Origin: Thermomicrobiales bacterium
Lineage (GTDB): Bacteria > Chloroflexota > Chloroflexia > Thermomicrobiales > UBA6265
Reading direction: 5' to 3'
DNA: 5,676 bases
Assembly (NCBI GenBank): GCA_025928535.1
Contig: JAICJJ010000218.1
Location: 1-5,676, forward strand
Made by a program: the position numbers and the translations under genes. Positions 1 through 5,676 of this stretch are shown here, piece after piece (the first letter of the stretch is position 1; each line of letters starts with the position of its first letter). The notes beneath the pieces are model-generated. The model had not been told where the DNA came from, made no database searches, and saw nothing but the letters and a program-made list of their open reading frames with translations.

Positions 1-497
1 ATCCGCATGTCCAGCGGCGCATCCTGCGCGTAGGCGAGCACATCGGCGGGGCCGAACCGGGGCAGGAGATAGTTGCCGCAGAGGATCACTTCCCCGCAGG
101 CGGCGATCGCTGCGTCGTGCCGCCGCGCGACATCGACGTTCATTTCGCGGTGGGCGCCGAGGGTGGACAGCAGGCCGCGCGAGCCGTCCGGCGCGACGAA
201 GACGATGCCGACCGAGGTTTCTTCGCCGGGCAGGGTCTCGACGCCGGCCAGCGACGCGCCGAGGCGTTCCATTTCGCGGATGACCGCCGCGCCGAAGGCG
301 TCGTCGCCGATCGTCGAGACGGTCACGGCCGGGATGCCAAGGCCGCGGCAGGCTTGCAGCATGTAGCCCGCCGTCCCGGCCAGTTCGAGGCGGGCCGAAT
401 CGACGACGATTTCTTCGTCGCGTTCCGGAAACCGCACGACCGGACGCACCCAGAGATCGACATTCAGATTGCCGACGATGGCGACCGGGTCGGTCAC
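1..497 (-). CDS. PfkB/ribokinase-family sugar kinase, 3' end cut by the window edge
   Basis: N-terminal 165 residues of a PfkB-fold carbohydrate kinase, which transfers ATP phosphate to a sugar or sugar-like substrate in the cytoplasm. Seen: a first beta-strand VAIVGNLNVDLWV (residues 5-17) carrying the N12/D14 pair that binds substrate hydroxyls in ribokinase relatives; a glycine motif AGTAGY (40-45) followed by a helix ending in LG; TIGDDAFG (62-69); and a TSVGIVFVAPDG strand (94-105) typical of the lid region. The C-terminal half, with the catalytic GAGD-type motif, lies beyond base 1. The GTG start at 497-495 overlaps the TGA of the preceding kinase as GTGA, which suggests translational coupling. 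No in-frame ATG gives a better N-terminus, because the family motif begins within ten residues. Odd: the usual Asn of the GGxxxN motif is Tyr45 here, so the substrate is hard to guess. Family assignment is strong; substrate is unknown. Confidence 0.88.
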   Translation of the reverse strand, partial: MTDPVAIVGNLNVDLWVRPVVRFPERDEEIVVDSARLELAGTAGYMLQACRGLGIPAVTVSTIGDDAFGAAVIREMERLGASLAGVETLPGEETSVGIVFVAPDGSRGLLSTLGAHREMNVDVARRHDAAIAACGEVILCGNYLLPRFGPADVLAYAQDAPLDMR

Positions 498-1438
498 ACC
501 GTCGCCTCCAACTGCCGCGCGAGGCGGTCGACGTCGGCTGGATCGACCACCCCGGGGCGCGTCTGCCCCGCCGCCGCCGTGCCGACCGCGACCGCGCGCC
601 GCAGCGCGATGTCCGGCGAGGCGCCGCGCGTTTCGGCGTCGAGAAAGCCAGCGAGCAAGGCGTCGCCGCAGCCGACCGCGCTGACGATCGTGACGGCCGG
701 CGCGCGCGCCAGCAACGTTCGTTCCGGCTCGATCAGCGCCGCCCCGCGCGCGCCGAGGCTGAGCAAGACGCGTCCGCCCGGCCCGAGCCGGGCTCGCGCG
801 ATCTCGCGCGCCGCCTCGAGCAGCGCGGCCGTTTCCACGTTTGGGCTGGCCAGCCCCGCCAATTCGGCCATTTCGGCCGCGTTCGGTTTGATCAGATCGG
901 GTTGGGCCGCAAGTCCCTCCGTCAGCGCCGCGCCGCCGGTGTCGAGCGCCGTCCGGCGGCCGGCGGCGCGCAAGGCGCGGATCAACTGGGCGTAAGCGTC
1001 GGCGGGCAATCCCGGCGGCAGGCTGCCGGAGAGGACGACCAAGGCCGCGCCGCCCAATCGGTCGGGCGCCTCTGCGACGAACCGCCGCCAGTCGTCGGCG
1101 GAAATTTCCGGTCCCGGCTCGCGCGCTTCGGTGACGCGGCCAGTCTCCGCTTCGACGATCGCCAGCGACGTCCGCGATTCGCCCGGGATCGCTTGAAAGG
1201 CGGTCGCGATTCCCGCCGCCGCCAGCCCCGCTTCGATGAAGCGGCCGGCCGAGCCGGCGATGAAGCCGCCGGCGACGACCGGCTGGCCGAGCGTGGCGAG
1301 GACGCGGGCGACGTTGTTGCCCTTGCCGCCGGCGACCGCTTCTTTTCGCTCGATCCGATTGATCGCGCCGAGGTCGAAACGGCCGAGCGTCCAGGTCGTG
1401 TCGATCGAGGCGTTGAGGGTGATCGTCGCGATCGTCAT
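494..1438 (-). CDS. Hexose kinase of the 1-phosphofructokinase / tagatose-6-phosphate kinase group (PfkB fold)
   Basis: A complete 314-residue kinase, the normal length for FruK/LacC-type enzymes, which phosphorylate fructose 1-phosphate or tagatose 6-phosphate with ATP. Seen: the N-terminal strand TITLNASIDTTW (6-17), the hallmark of this subgroup; PfkB signature 1, GGKGNNVARVL (37-47, ending LG at 50-51); the subgroup segment RTSLAIVEAETG then EPGPEIS (89-113); LSGSLPPG (136-143); KPN followed by E (184-189); and the catalytic anion-hole motif VGCGDA (255-260) with D259 as the likely general base. The motif has Cys where Ala or Ser is common. The ATG at 1438 lies four bases after the stop of the GH4 gene, with only a weak GAG-type ribosome site inside that gene's end, so coupling is likely. 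In an ABC-transporter/GH4 operon without PTS genes, a tagatose-6-phosphate kinase or 6-phosphofructokinase role is as plausible as 1-phosphofructokinase. The exact substrate cannot be read from sequence. Confidence 0.93.
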   Translation of the reverse strand: MTIATITLNASIDTTWTLGRFDLGAINRIERKEAVAGGKGNNVARVLATLGQPVVAGGFIAGSAGRFIEAGLAAAGIATAFQAIPGESRTSLAIVEAETGRVTEAREPGPEISADDWRRFVAEAPDRLGGAALVVLSGSLPPGLPADAYAQLIRALRAAGRRTALDTGGAALTEGLAAQPDLIKPNAAEMAELAGLASPNVETAALLEAAREIARARLGPGGRVLLSLGARGAALIEPERTLLARAPAVTIVSAVGCGDALLAGFLDAETRGASPDIALRRAVAVGTAAAGQTRPGVVDPADVDRLARQLEATV

Positions 1439-1442
1439 GCGC

Positions 1443-2813
1443 TCATGCTCGGATCGGCGCGAACTGCGGCAGATGGCGGGCGTGCGCGGCGAGGGCGTCG
1501 TCGAGCATCGCTTCGGCGGCTTCGACCGACGGCGTCAGCGGATCGGCCAACAGCGCCTGCAGCGCCAGCCGCCGGTCGCCGCTCAGCGCCGCGTCGACCG
1601 TCAATTCCTGCTGCCGGGCGCGAGCGTTCAAAATGCCGGCGATGCCGTCCGGCAGCCGCCCGACGCTGACGCCGCGGACGCCGAAGCCGCTGATCGCGCC
1701 GGGCGTTTCGACGACGGCCCAGTCCGGCAGATTCGGAATCAGGCCGTCGTTGCGGACGTTGACCGCCATCTCGAGCAGCGGTCGGTCGCGCACGATCGCG
1801 TCGATGATGGCGATCACCCGCTCCCCTTCGCGCGCGTCGGCGAGGAGATCGTCGTCGAGCGGTGCCCGGCCGTCCGCCTGCGCCCGAATGCGGTCCCACC
1901 GCTCGTCGCGGCTGGCGAGAATGCGGTTGGTCTCGTCGAGTCCGGCTTGCGTGCCGTAGGGCAGGCGGCCATCGACCGGCCGCAGATAGTGGGCGAAAAA
2001 TTCGGCGACGTGCCGGTCGCCCGGCGACGGGAAAGAGCCGTAGATCTCCATCAGCCGGGCGCTGACCTGCTGGAACGCGTCGTAGGGATCGCCGCCTGCA
2101 TTGGCGTCGGCCGGGTCGGCGGTCGCCGCCTGGCGACGAATGATCTCACGGAACCGGGGATAGACATCCTTCCCGTCGTGCCGCAAATCGAGCACCCAGC
2201 AAAGATGATTCACCCCGGCGGCGACGAGATGCAATTCGGAATGCGGCACGCCGAGATCGCGCGCGATCGTCTCCCGCGTGTGGAGAATGCCATGGCAGAG
2301 GCCGACGCATTTGATCCGCGTCGTCTTCTGGACCGCCCGCACCAGCGCCGTCAACGGATTGGTGTAGTTGAAAAGCCAAGCGTCGGGACAGAGTTCTTCC
2401 ATGTCGCGGGCGATGGCGACCAGTTCCGGCACATGCCGCAACGCGCGGAAGACGCCGCCCGGCCCGACGCTGTCGCCGACGGTTTGCCAGACGCCGTGCT
2501 TCTCCGAGATGCGGACGTCCCGTTCCCAGCCGCGGGCGCCGCCGACGGCGATCGTCGTCGTCACGAAATCGGCGCCGGGCAGCGCCTGCCGCCGGTCGGC
2601 GGTGTGCTCGACGCGCAGAGCGACGCCTCGTTCGCGGGCGACCCGTTCGGCGAAACGGGCCATGGCCGCGGCCGCGTCGGCGTCGATGTCGACCAGCGCC
2701 ACCGTCGTCGCTGACAGCGTCGGCGAGGCGGCGAGATCGGCGATCAACCCCGGCGTGAAGACGGTGCTGCCCGCGCCGATGATGACGATTTTCGGAGCCT
2801 GTTTCGTGTGCAT
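1443..2813 (-). CDS. Glycoside hydrolase family 4 enzyme (alpha-galactosidase/alpha-glucosidase/alpha-glucuronidase-like, NAD- and metal-dependent)
   Basis: A 456-residue cytoplasmic glycosidase of family GH4. These enzymes cleave by a transient oxidation at C3 using bound NAD and a divalent metal, usually Mn. Seen: N-terminal Rossmann motif IIGAGSTVF (11-19) with acidic residues in LVDID (40-44) for NAD ribose; GDSVGPGGVFRALR (113-126); NYTNP (149-153); the metal/active-site motif CHGI (173-176, C173); GVNH (200-203, H203 as second metal ligand); GDRHVAEFF (265-273); and VNVRNDGLIPNLPDWAVVE (351-369), the conserved C-terminal GH4 block. No signal peptide. Start chosen at ATG 2813 because the Rossmann strand starts eight residues later and an AAGGAG lies upstream; the frame stays open to 2915, but that extension is translated palindromic repeat. 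Context with an ABC importer, not a PTS, argues for an unphosphorylated glycoside. Family is certain. Substrate is not: CHGI differs from CHSV of MelA and from the CDMP/CNVP motifs of phosphoglycosidases. Confidence 0.95.
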   Translation of the reverse strand: MHTKQAPKIVIIGAGSTVFTPGLIADLAASPTLSATTVALVDIDADAAAAMARFAERVARERGVALRVEHTADRRQALPGADFVTTTIAVGGARGWERDVRISEKHGVWQTVGDSVGPGGVFRALRHVPELVAIARDMEELCPDAWLFNYTNPLTALVRAVQKTTRIKCVGLCHGILHTRETIARDLGVPHSELHLVAAGVNHLCWVLDLRHDGKDVYPRFREIIRRQAATADPADANAGGDPYDAFQQVSARLMEIYGSFPSPGDRHVAEFFAHYLRPVDGRLPYGTQAGLDETNRILASRDERWDRIRAQADGRAPLDDDLLADAREGERVIAIIDAIVRDRPLLEMAVNVRNDGLIPNLPDWAVVETPGAISGFGVRGVSVGRLPDGIAGILNARARQQELTVDAALSGDRRLALQALLADPLTPSVEAAEAMLDDALAAHARHLPQFAPIRA

Positions 2814-2826
2814 ATGGGCGGTGTTT

Positions 2827-2832
2827 CTCCTT
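2827..2832 (-). promoter_or_regulatory. Ribosome binding site (AAGGAG) of the GH4 gene
   Basis: On the minus strand AAGGAG is followed after 13 bases by the ATG at 2813. The spacing is longer than ideal, but it is the only good site before the first Met that precedes the Rossmann motif. It therefore decides the start against the upstream extension at 2915. It sits about ten bases beyond the end of the large hairpin, so it should remain accessible if the hairpin forms. Confidence 0.6.
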
Positions 2833-2842
2833 GTCTCCGGAG

Positions 2843-2941
2843 TTCCCTCACCCCCTGCCCCCTCTCCCGCTGCGGCAGGCGAGGGGAGACGTCGTGCTCC
2901 CCTCGCCCATCGCACTGGGAGAGGGGCGGGGGGTGAGGGAA
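2843..2941. repeat. Long imperfect palindrome (REP/ERIC-like intergenic repeat) between transporter and enzyme genes
   Basis: The interval between the MalG-type gene and the GH4 gene is almost wholly one inverted repeat. The outer arms run TTCCCTCACCCCC... (2843 to about 2868) against ...GGGGGTGAGGGAA (about 2917 to 2941), with one mismatch and one extra base. A perfect 11-bp inner stem pairs 2878-2888 (GGCGAGGGGAG) with 2897-2907, around an eight-base loop at 2889-2896. The arms between inner and outer stems pair only partly (TGCG with CGCA). The CCCTCACCCCC / CCTCTCCC wording is familiar from abundant palindromic intergenic repeats in many high-GC bacterial genomes. In the transcript it begins two bases (2942-2941) after the permease stop. 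No T-run follows, so it is not a standard intrinsic terminator; an mRNA-stabilising or read-through-limiting role like the malE-malF REP is an inference. A small 8-bp palindrome CTCCGGAG (2835-2842) abuts it. Confidence 0.85.
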
Positions 2942-2942
2942 A

Positions 2943-3803
2943 TTACTTCATCCCGGCCAACACGAGCGCCTTGACGATCTGGCGCTGGAAGATGAGGAAG
3001 ACGATCAGGACCGGCACGACGGCCATCGCCGCCGCGGCCATGATCAGGTCGTAGCGCTGCGAGCGCGCCGTGTTGAAGAAGGCGAGCGCCAGCGGCAACG
3101 TGCTCTTGTCCATGTCATTGATGGCGACCAGCGGCCAGAGATAGTCGTTCCACGACGCCAGAAAGGTGAAGACGCCGAGAGCGGCCAGCGCCGGCCGGAC
3201 GAGCGGCACGACGATCCGGGCGAAGATCGCGAATTCCGACGCGCCGTCGAGCCGTGCCGCTTCGATCAGATCGTTCGGGATGCCGCCGATGAACTGCCGC
3301 AGCAAAAAGATGCCGAAGGCGCTGACCACCCCGGGCAAGATCAGCGCCCAGAGGGTATTGAGGATGCCGAGCTTGTTGGCGATCAGATACGTCGGGATCA
3401 GCAGCACCGGAAACGGAATCATCATCGTCGCCAGCACGAGGAGAAAGAGCGGCGTCTTCCCCGGAAAGTCGAACTTGGCGAAGATGTAGCCGCCGAGCGC
3501 GCTGGTGAACATCGCCAAAATAGTGACCGCCAGGGCGACGACGAGACTGTTGCGATACCAGACGAAATAGGGAGTTTCGGCCAGCACCGTCTGGAAATTG
3601 GCGAGCGATGGCGTCGCGGGCAGCAACGACGGCGGGCTCTGGACGATCTCGGCCGTCGTCTTGAAGGCGTCCGAGAGCATCAGGAACAACGGCGAGACGA
3701 AGACGATCGTCGCCACGGCGAACGCCACGTAGAGGACGGCCGCGCCGATGCGGCGCCAGGTTCGTCCGGGCGGGGCCGTCGAAGCCGCAACGGTCGTCGC
3801 CAT
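2943..3803 (-). CDS. Sugar ABC transporter permease, MalG type (CUT1 family)
   Basis: A complete 286-residue inner-membrane subunit of a carbohydrate importer; it pairs with the upstream MalF-type subunit and binds an ATPase not encoded here. Seen: six hydrophobic segments at roughly 21-43, 85-110, 117-140, 147-170, 200-222 and 255-275; and the ATPase-coupling EAA loop EAARLDGASEFAIFARIVVP (181-200), where EAA, DGA and the spaced G/P positions fit the family. The C-terminal end QRQIVKALVLAGMK is typical of MalG homologues (usually ending in GxxK), and the length of about 280 residues is normal. The ATG at 3803 shares its A with the TGA of the preceding permease (TGATG), and a GGTGGGA stretch at 3810-3816 can serve as ribosome site; this supports the start although the frame is open far upstream to 5516. 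It is followed at once by the large palindrome. Transported sugar cannot be inferred from this subunit. Confidence 0.95.
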   Translation of the reverse strand: MATTVAASTAPPGRTWRRIGAAVLYVAFAVATIVFVSPLFLMLSDAFKTTAEIVQSPPSLLPATPSLANFQTVLAETPYFVWYRNSLVVALAVTILAMFTSALGGYIFAKFDFPGKTPLFLLVLATMMIPFPVLLIPTYLIANKLGILNTLWALILPGVVSAFGIFLLRQFIGGIPNDLIEAARLDGASEFAIFARIVVPLVRPALAALGVFTFLASWNDYLWPLVAINDMDKSTLPLALAFFNTARSQRYDLIMAAAAMAVVPVLIVFLIFQRQIVKALVLAGMK

Positions 3804-4726
3804 CAGTATTCCCACCGTGCGCGCAGCAACCGCAGTTGCGCCAGCGTCACCAGCATGATGATCGCCATCAGGACGATCGACAGCGCCGAGGCGTAGCCCA
3901 TTTGCAGGCTCGAAAAGCCTTTGTCGTAGATGTAGAGAACCATCGTCTCCGCCGAATGAATCGGGCCGCCCGGCTGCGTCGGCATGACGGCCACATGGGT
4001 GAATTGCTGGAGATAGGAGACGAGGGTGAGGACGGTGACGAAGACGAGCGTCCGGCTCAGGAGCGGCATCGTGATGCCGACGAACCGATCCCAGGGGCCG
4101 GCCCCGTCGACCTTCGAGGCGTCGTAAAAATCTTCCGGGATCGTCTGCAAGCCGGCGAGCAGGATCAGGATGTTGTAGCCGAGGTCTTGCCAGACGGCGG
4201 CGACCATCACCGCCCAGAGGACGGTCTTCGGATCGTTCAGCCAGGCGTGCTGCGGCAACCCGATTGCGCTGAAGAGCCCGTTCAGCCAGCCCGCCTGCGG
4301 ATCGTAGATCGTCCGCCAGATGAGCGACACGGCGACCGCCGAAGCGATGGCCGGCAAGAAAAAGGCCGAGCGAAAGACGGCGCGAAACCGCTTGACCTGG
4401 TTCAGCCCGAGCGCGACCGGCAGCGCGATGACGAGGTTCAGCGGCACCGCCACGAAGGCGTATTTGAGGGTGTTCGCCAGCGCGTTGCGGAAATAGGGAT
4501 CCTTGACGAAGGCGAATTGATAGTTGCCGAGGCCGATGAACGGCGCGGTCGGCGCCAACTGGTTGTAGCGGTGCAGGCTCAGATAGACGACGTAGACGAT
4601 CGGGGCGAAGGCGAACACCGCGAAAAACGCCATGATCGGCACAAGACCGGCGGTGACGAACGTGAGTTGACTGGCGTAGCCGGGCGGGTGATGGCGGCCA
4701 TGGTTGTGCCCCTCCCCGTGGCGCAA
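3803..4726 (-). CDS. Sugar ABC transporter permease, MalF type (CUT1 family); start codon uncertain, possible N-terminal frameshift
   Basis: An inner-membrane subunit of the carbohydrate importer, 307 residues if started at TTG 4726. Seen: six hydrophobic segments near 25-50, 84-109, 119-141, 169-192, 222-245 and 276-298; the segment FIGLGNYQFAFVKDPYFRNAL (63-83, written with the usual GLxNY motif at 65-69); the EAA-type loop with DASKVDGAGPWDRFVGITMP (202-221); and the late GGP plus LYIYDKGF block (253-271), standard for MalF-like CUT1 subunits. It lies six bases after the binding-protein stop, in the same frame. Odd: TTG is the only usable in-frame start before the first membrane segment, its ribosome site is weak, and it gives a strange His-rich leader. 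A near-ideal GGGGAGGGG followed by ATG at 4701 sits within this leader but one base out of frame. The true start may be that ATG with a one-base indel between about 4660 and 4700. Identity of the rest is secure. Confidence 0.93.
   Translation of the reverse strand: MRHGEGHNHGRHHPPGYASQLTFVTAGLVPIMAFFAVFAFAPIVYVVYLSLHRYNQLAPTAPFIGLGNYQFAFVKDPYFRNALANTLKYAFVAVPLNLVIALPVALGLNQVKRFRAVFRSAFFLPAIASAVAVSLIWRTIYDPQAGWLNGLFSAIGLPQHAWLNDPKTVLWAVMVAAVWQDLGYNILILLAGLQTIPEDFYDASKVDGAGPWDRFVGITMPLLSRTLVFVTVLTLVSYLQQFTHVAVMPTQPGGPIHSAETMVLYIYDKGFSSLQMGYASALSIVLMAIIMLVTLAQLRLLRARWEY
4709..4717 (-). promoter_or_regulatory. Strong Shine-Dalgarno (GGGGAGGGG) ahead of an out-of-frame ATG at 4701
   Basis: On the minus strand GGGGAGGGG is followed by seven bases and then ATGGCCGCC (ATG at 4701-4699), optimal spacing for initiation. 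It lies in the 31-base gap between the binding-protein stop (TAG 4735-4733) and that ATG, as expected for the next gene of the operon. Translation from this ATG gives a start of the form MAAITRPATPVN and then diverges from the permease frame by one base. The site is clear; its use is inferred. Confidence 0.6.
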
Positions 4727-4732
4727 TGCGGC

Positions 4733-5676
4733 CTACGGGCCCATCCGCTCGTCGATCATCGCGTTGATTTCCTGCTCGGCTTGCGCCAGGGCCGCCGTCG
4801 GATCGAGTTGGCCGAGGCAGGCGGCCGTGTAGGCGTCGTGAATCGATTGCCAGAACTTGTCGCGATCGCCGACCGGGCCGACCCATTGGCCGCCCGCCAG
4901 GACGGAAAAGGGCACCTTCATCGCCGGCGCCTTGGCGAGGATGGCCGGATCGTCTTTCAGCGCCTGCAGCGACGGAATCGTGTAGGTCATGATGTTCCAG
5001 TCGCGCAGGTTGTCCGGCTGGTGCATGAAATCGATGAAATCCCACGCCGCCTGCTTGACGTCGTCGGGCGATTTGGCGTTGACGACTTCGCCCCAGCCCG
5101 ATTCGGCGGCGAATTTCATGGTGTCGCCCGCATACGGCGGCATCGCCACGTAGTCGAATTTCAGCCCCGGAAACTCCTGCTCGCCGACCGGGATCGCCCA
5201 CGGGCCGACCATCGACATGGCGGCTTTGCCCTGGAAAAAGAAGAGGTAGCGGTCGCCGGTGTACGAGGCTTCGTCGTCGACCTTGTCCTTCGTGACGAGG
5301 TCGATTTCGTCCTGCCAGCCCTTTTTCGCGGCGTCGGTCTGGAAATTGACGTGGACGCCGTCGTCGGCCCAGTAGGACGCCCCTTGCTGGAGGATCATCG
5401 AGAGCAGAAGGAAGGTGATCTGGTCGTTGCCGGTCATCTGGAAGCCGGCCTGGGTCAATTTGCCCGAGTCGTCGTGCTTGGCCGTCTTGGTCGCGGCGTT
5501 GACCAGTTCCTGCCACGTCTTCGGCGGCTCATGGACGCCGGCGGCGGTCATGATGCCGGGGTTGTAGAGCATGCCGCCGTTTTCGAGGTTGTATTCATTC
5601 GGCATGCCGAACGGCTTGTCCTGATAGACGTAGGCGCCGCGGGCGGCCGGCCAGAAGCGGTCGTTGTAGCCTTCGG
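4733..5676 (-). CDS. Extracellular sugar-binding protein of a CUT1 ABC transporter, 5' end outside the window
   Basis: The last 313 residues of a family-1 solute-binding protein, the receptor that delivers a sugar or oligosaccharide to the two permeases downstream. The frame is open to the right edge; the Met codon at 5605 is internal, since the upstream residues (WPAARGAYVYQDKPFG) continue the fold. Seen, in visible-residue numbering: FGMPNEYNLENGGMLYNPGI (22-41), matching the hinge region that normally reads YGLPxxxxxxxLYYN; PPKTWQEL (50-57); a FFFQGKAAMSMVGPWAI block, the usual 'GKAAM...GPW' motif of these receptors; the late WDFIDFMHQP helix; and a C-terminal LDPTAALAQAEQEINAMIDE helix. 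Family members are about 400-450 residues, so roughly 100-130 residues including the signal peptide are missing. It is the first gene of the block seen here, and any operon promoter lies further right. Ligand is unknown. Confidence 0.94.
   Translation of the reverse strand, partial: EGYNDRFWPAARGAYVYQDKPFGMPNEYNLENGGMLYNPGIMTAAGVHEPPKTWQELVNAATKTAKHDDSGKLTQAGFQMTGNDQITFLLLSMILQQGASYWADDGVHVNFQTDAAKKGWQDEIDLVTKDKVDDEASYTGDRYLFFFQGKAAMSMVGPWAIPVGEQEFPGLKFDYVAMPPYAGDTMKFAAESGWGEVVNAKSPDDVKQAAWDFIDFMHQPDNLRDWNIMTYTIPSLQALKDDPAILAKAPAMKVPFSVLAGGQWVGPVGDRDKFWQSIHDAYTAACLGQLDPTAALAQAEQEINAMIDERMGP

Noticed and set aside
117..995. A plus-strand open frame of 292 codons over the two kinase genes
   Set aside because: It is an antisense shadow of two proteins with clear PfkB motifs; no motif and biased composition.
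1435..1899. A 154-codon minus-strand frame overlapping the end of the GH4 gene
   Set aside because: It is an Arg-rich shadow in an alternate frame of the GH4 coding sequence, with no domain.
1236..2714. A 492-codon open frame on the plus strand, antisense to the GH4 and kinase genes
   Set aside because: It has no recognisable domain, is full of Arg/Ala/Asp, and lies opposite a certain GH4 gene. Long antisense frames are expected at this GC content.
2843..2941. Palindrome considered as a Rho-independent terminator or a CRISPR/attachment site
   Set aside because: No T-run follows the hairpin in the transcript direction, there is only one copy here with no spacers, and no integrase is nearby. 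It is better described as an intergenic palindromic repeat.
4685..4726. His-rich leader of the MalF-type permease as a metal-binding tail
   Set aside because: It is encoded by the ribosome-binding region read in frame from a TTG, so it is more likely a start-site or frameshift artefact than a functional domain.
3804..5516. The MalG-type reading frame stays open upstream across the MalF-type and binding-protein genes (857 codons in all)
   Set aside because: The upstream part is low-complexity Arg/Pro/Gly translation of genes that are well recognised in another frame. The permease start at 3803 is supported by the TGATG junction and family length.

Overview
The window is a single block of six tightly packed genes, all on the minus strand, so transcription runs from the right edge to the left edge. 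Base composition is strongly GC-rich, with G/C at most third codon positions. There is no rRNA, tRNA, IS element or CRISPR. It looks like chromosomal catabolic DNA of a high-GC bacterium. The CUT1-type ABC transporter and the C-rich palindromic intergenic repeat would fit Chloroflexota or a proteobacterium, but no sequence here fixes the phylum, and this assignment is a guess.

Layout in transcription order: the C-terminal two thirds or so of an extracellular sugar-binding lipoprotein or periplasmic protein (4733-5676, start outside the window); a MalF-type permease (3803-4726, start doubtful); a MalG-type permease (2943-3803, sharing one base with the previous gene as TGATG); a roughly 100-bp palindromic repeat (2843-2941); an NAD- and metal-dependent family-4 glycosidase (1443-2813); a sugar kinase of the 1-phosphofructokinase/tagatose-6-phosphate kinase group (494-1438, 4-nt gap); and a second, different PfkB-fold sugar kinase (1-497, GTGA overlap, 3' end outside the window). 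No stretch over 300 bases lacks a gene. The only real intergenic interval is 2814-2942.

Read together, this is an operon for import and intracellular hydrolysis of an unphosphorylated glycoside. The binding protein and two permeases bring it in, and the ATPase is not in the window. The GH4 enzyme cleaves it in the cytoplasm, and one or both kinases phosphorylate a released sugar or a downstream hexose phosphate. An alpha-galactoside is the default guess, with galactose passing through a tagatose-type route. However, the GH4 active-site motif (CHGI) is not the classical MelA one, so a uronide or other glycoside is also possible.

The points most worth a second look are the MalF-type gene, whose best Shine-Dalgarno and ATG are out of frame with the protein; the long palindrome separating transporter genes from enzyme genes; the GH4 motif; and the pair of unlike PfkB kinases, one with an altered sugar-binding motif. 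I found no clear evidence of a wholly new kind of system.
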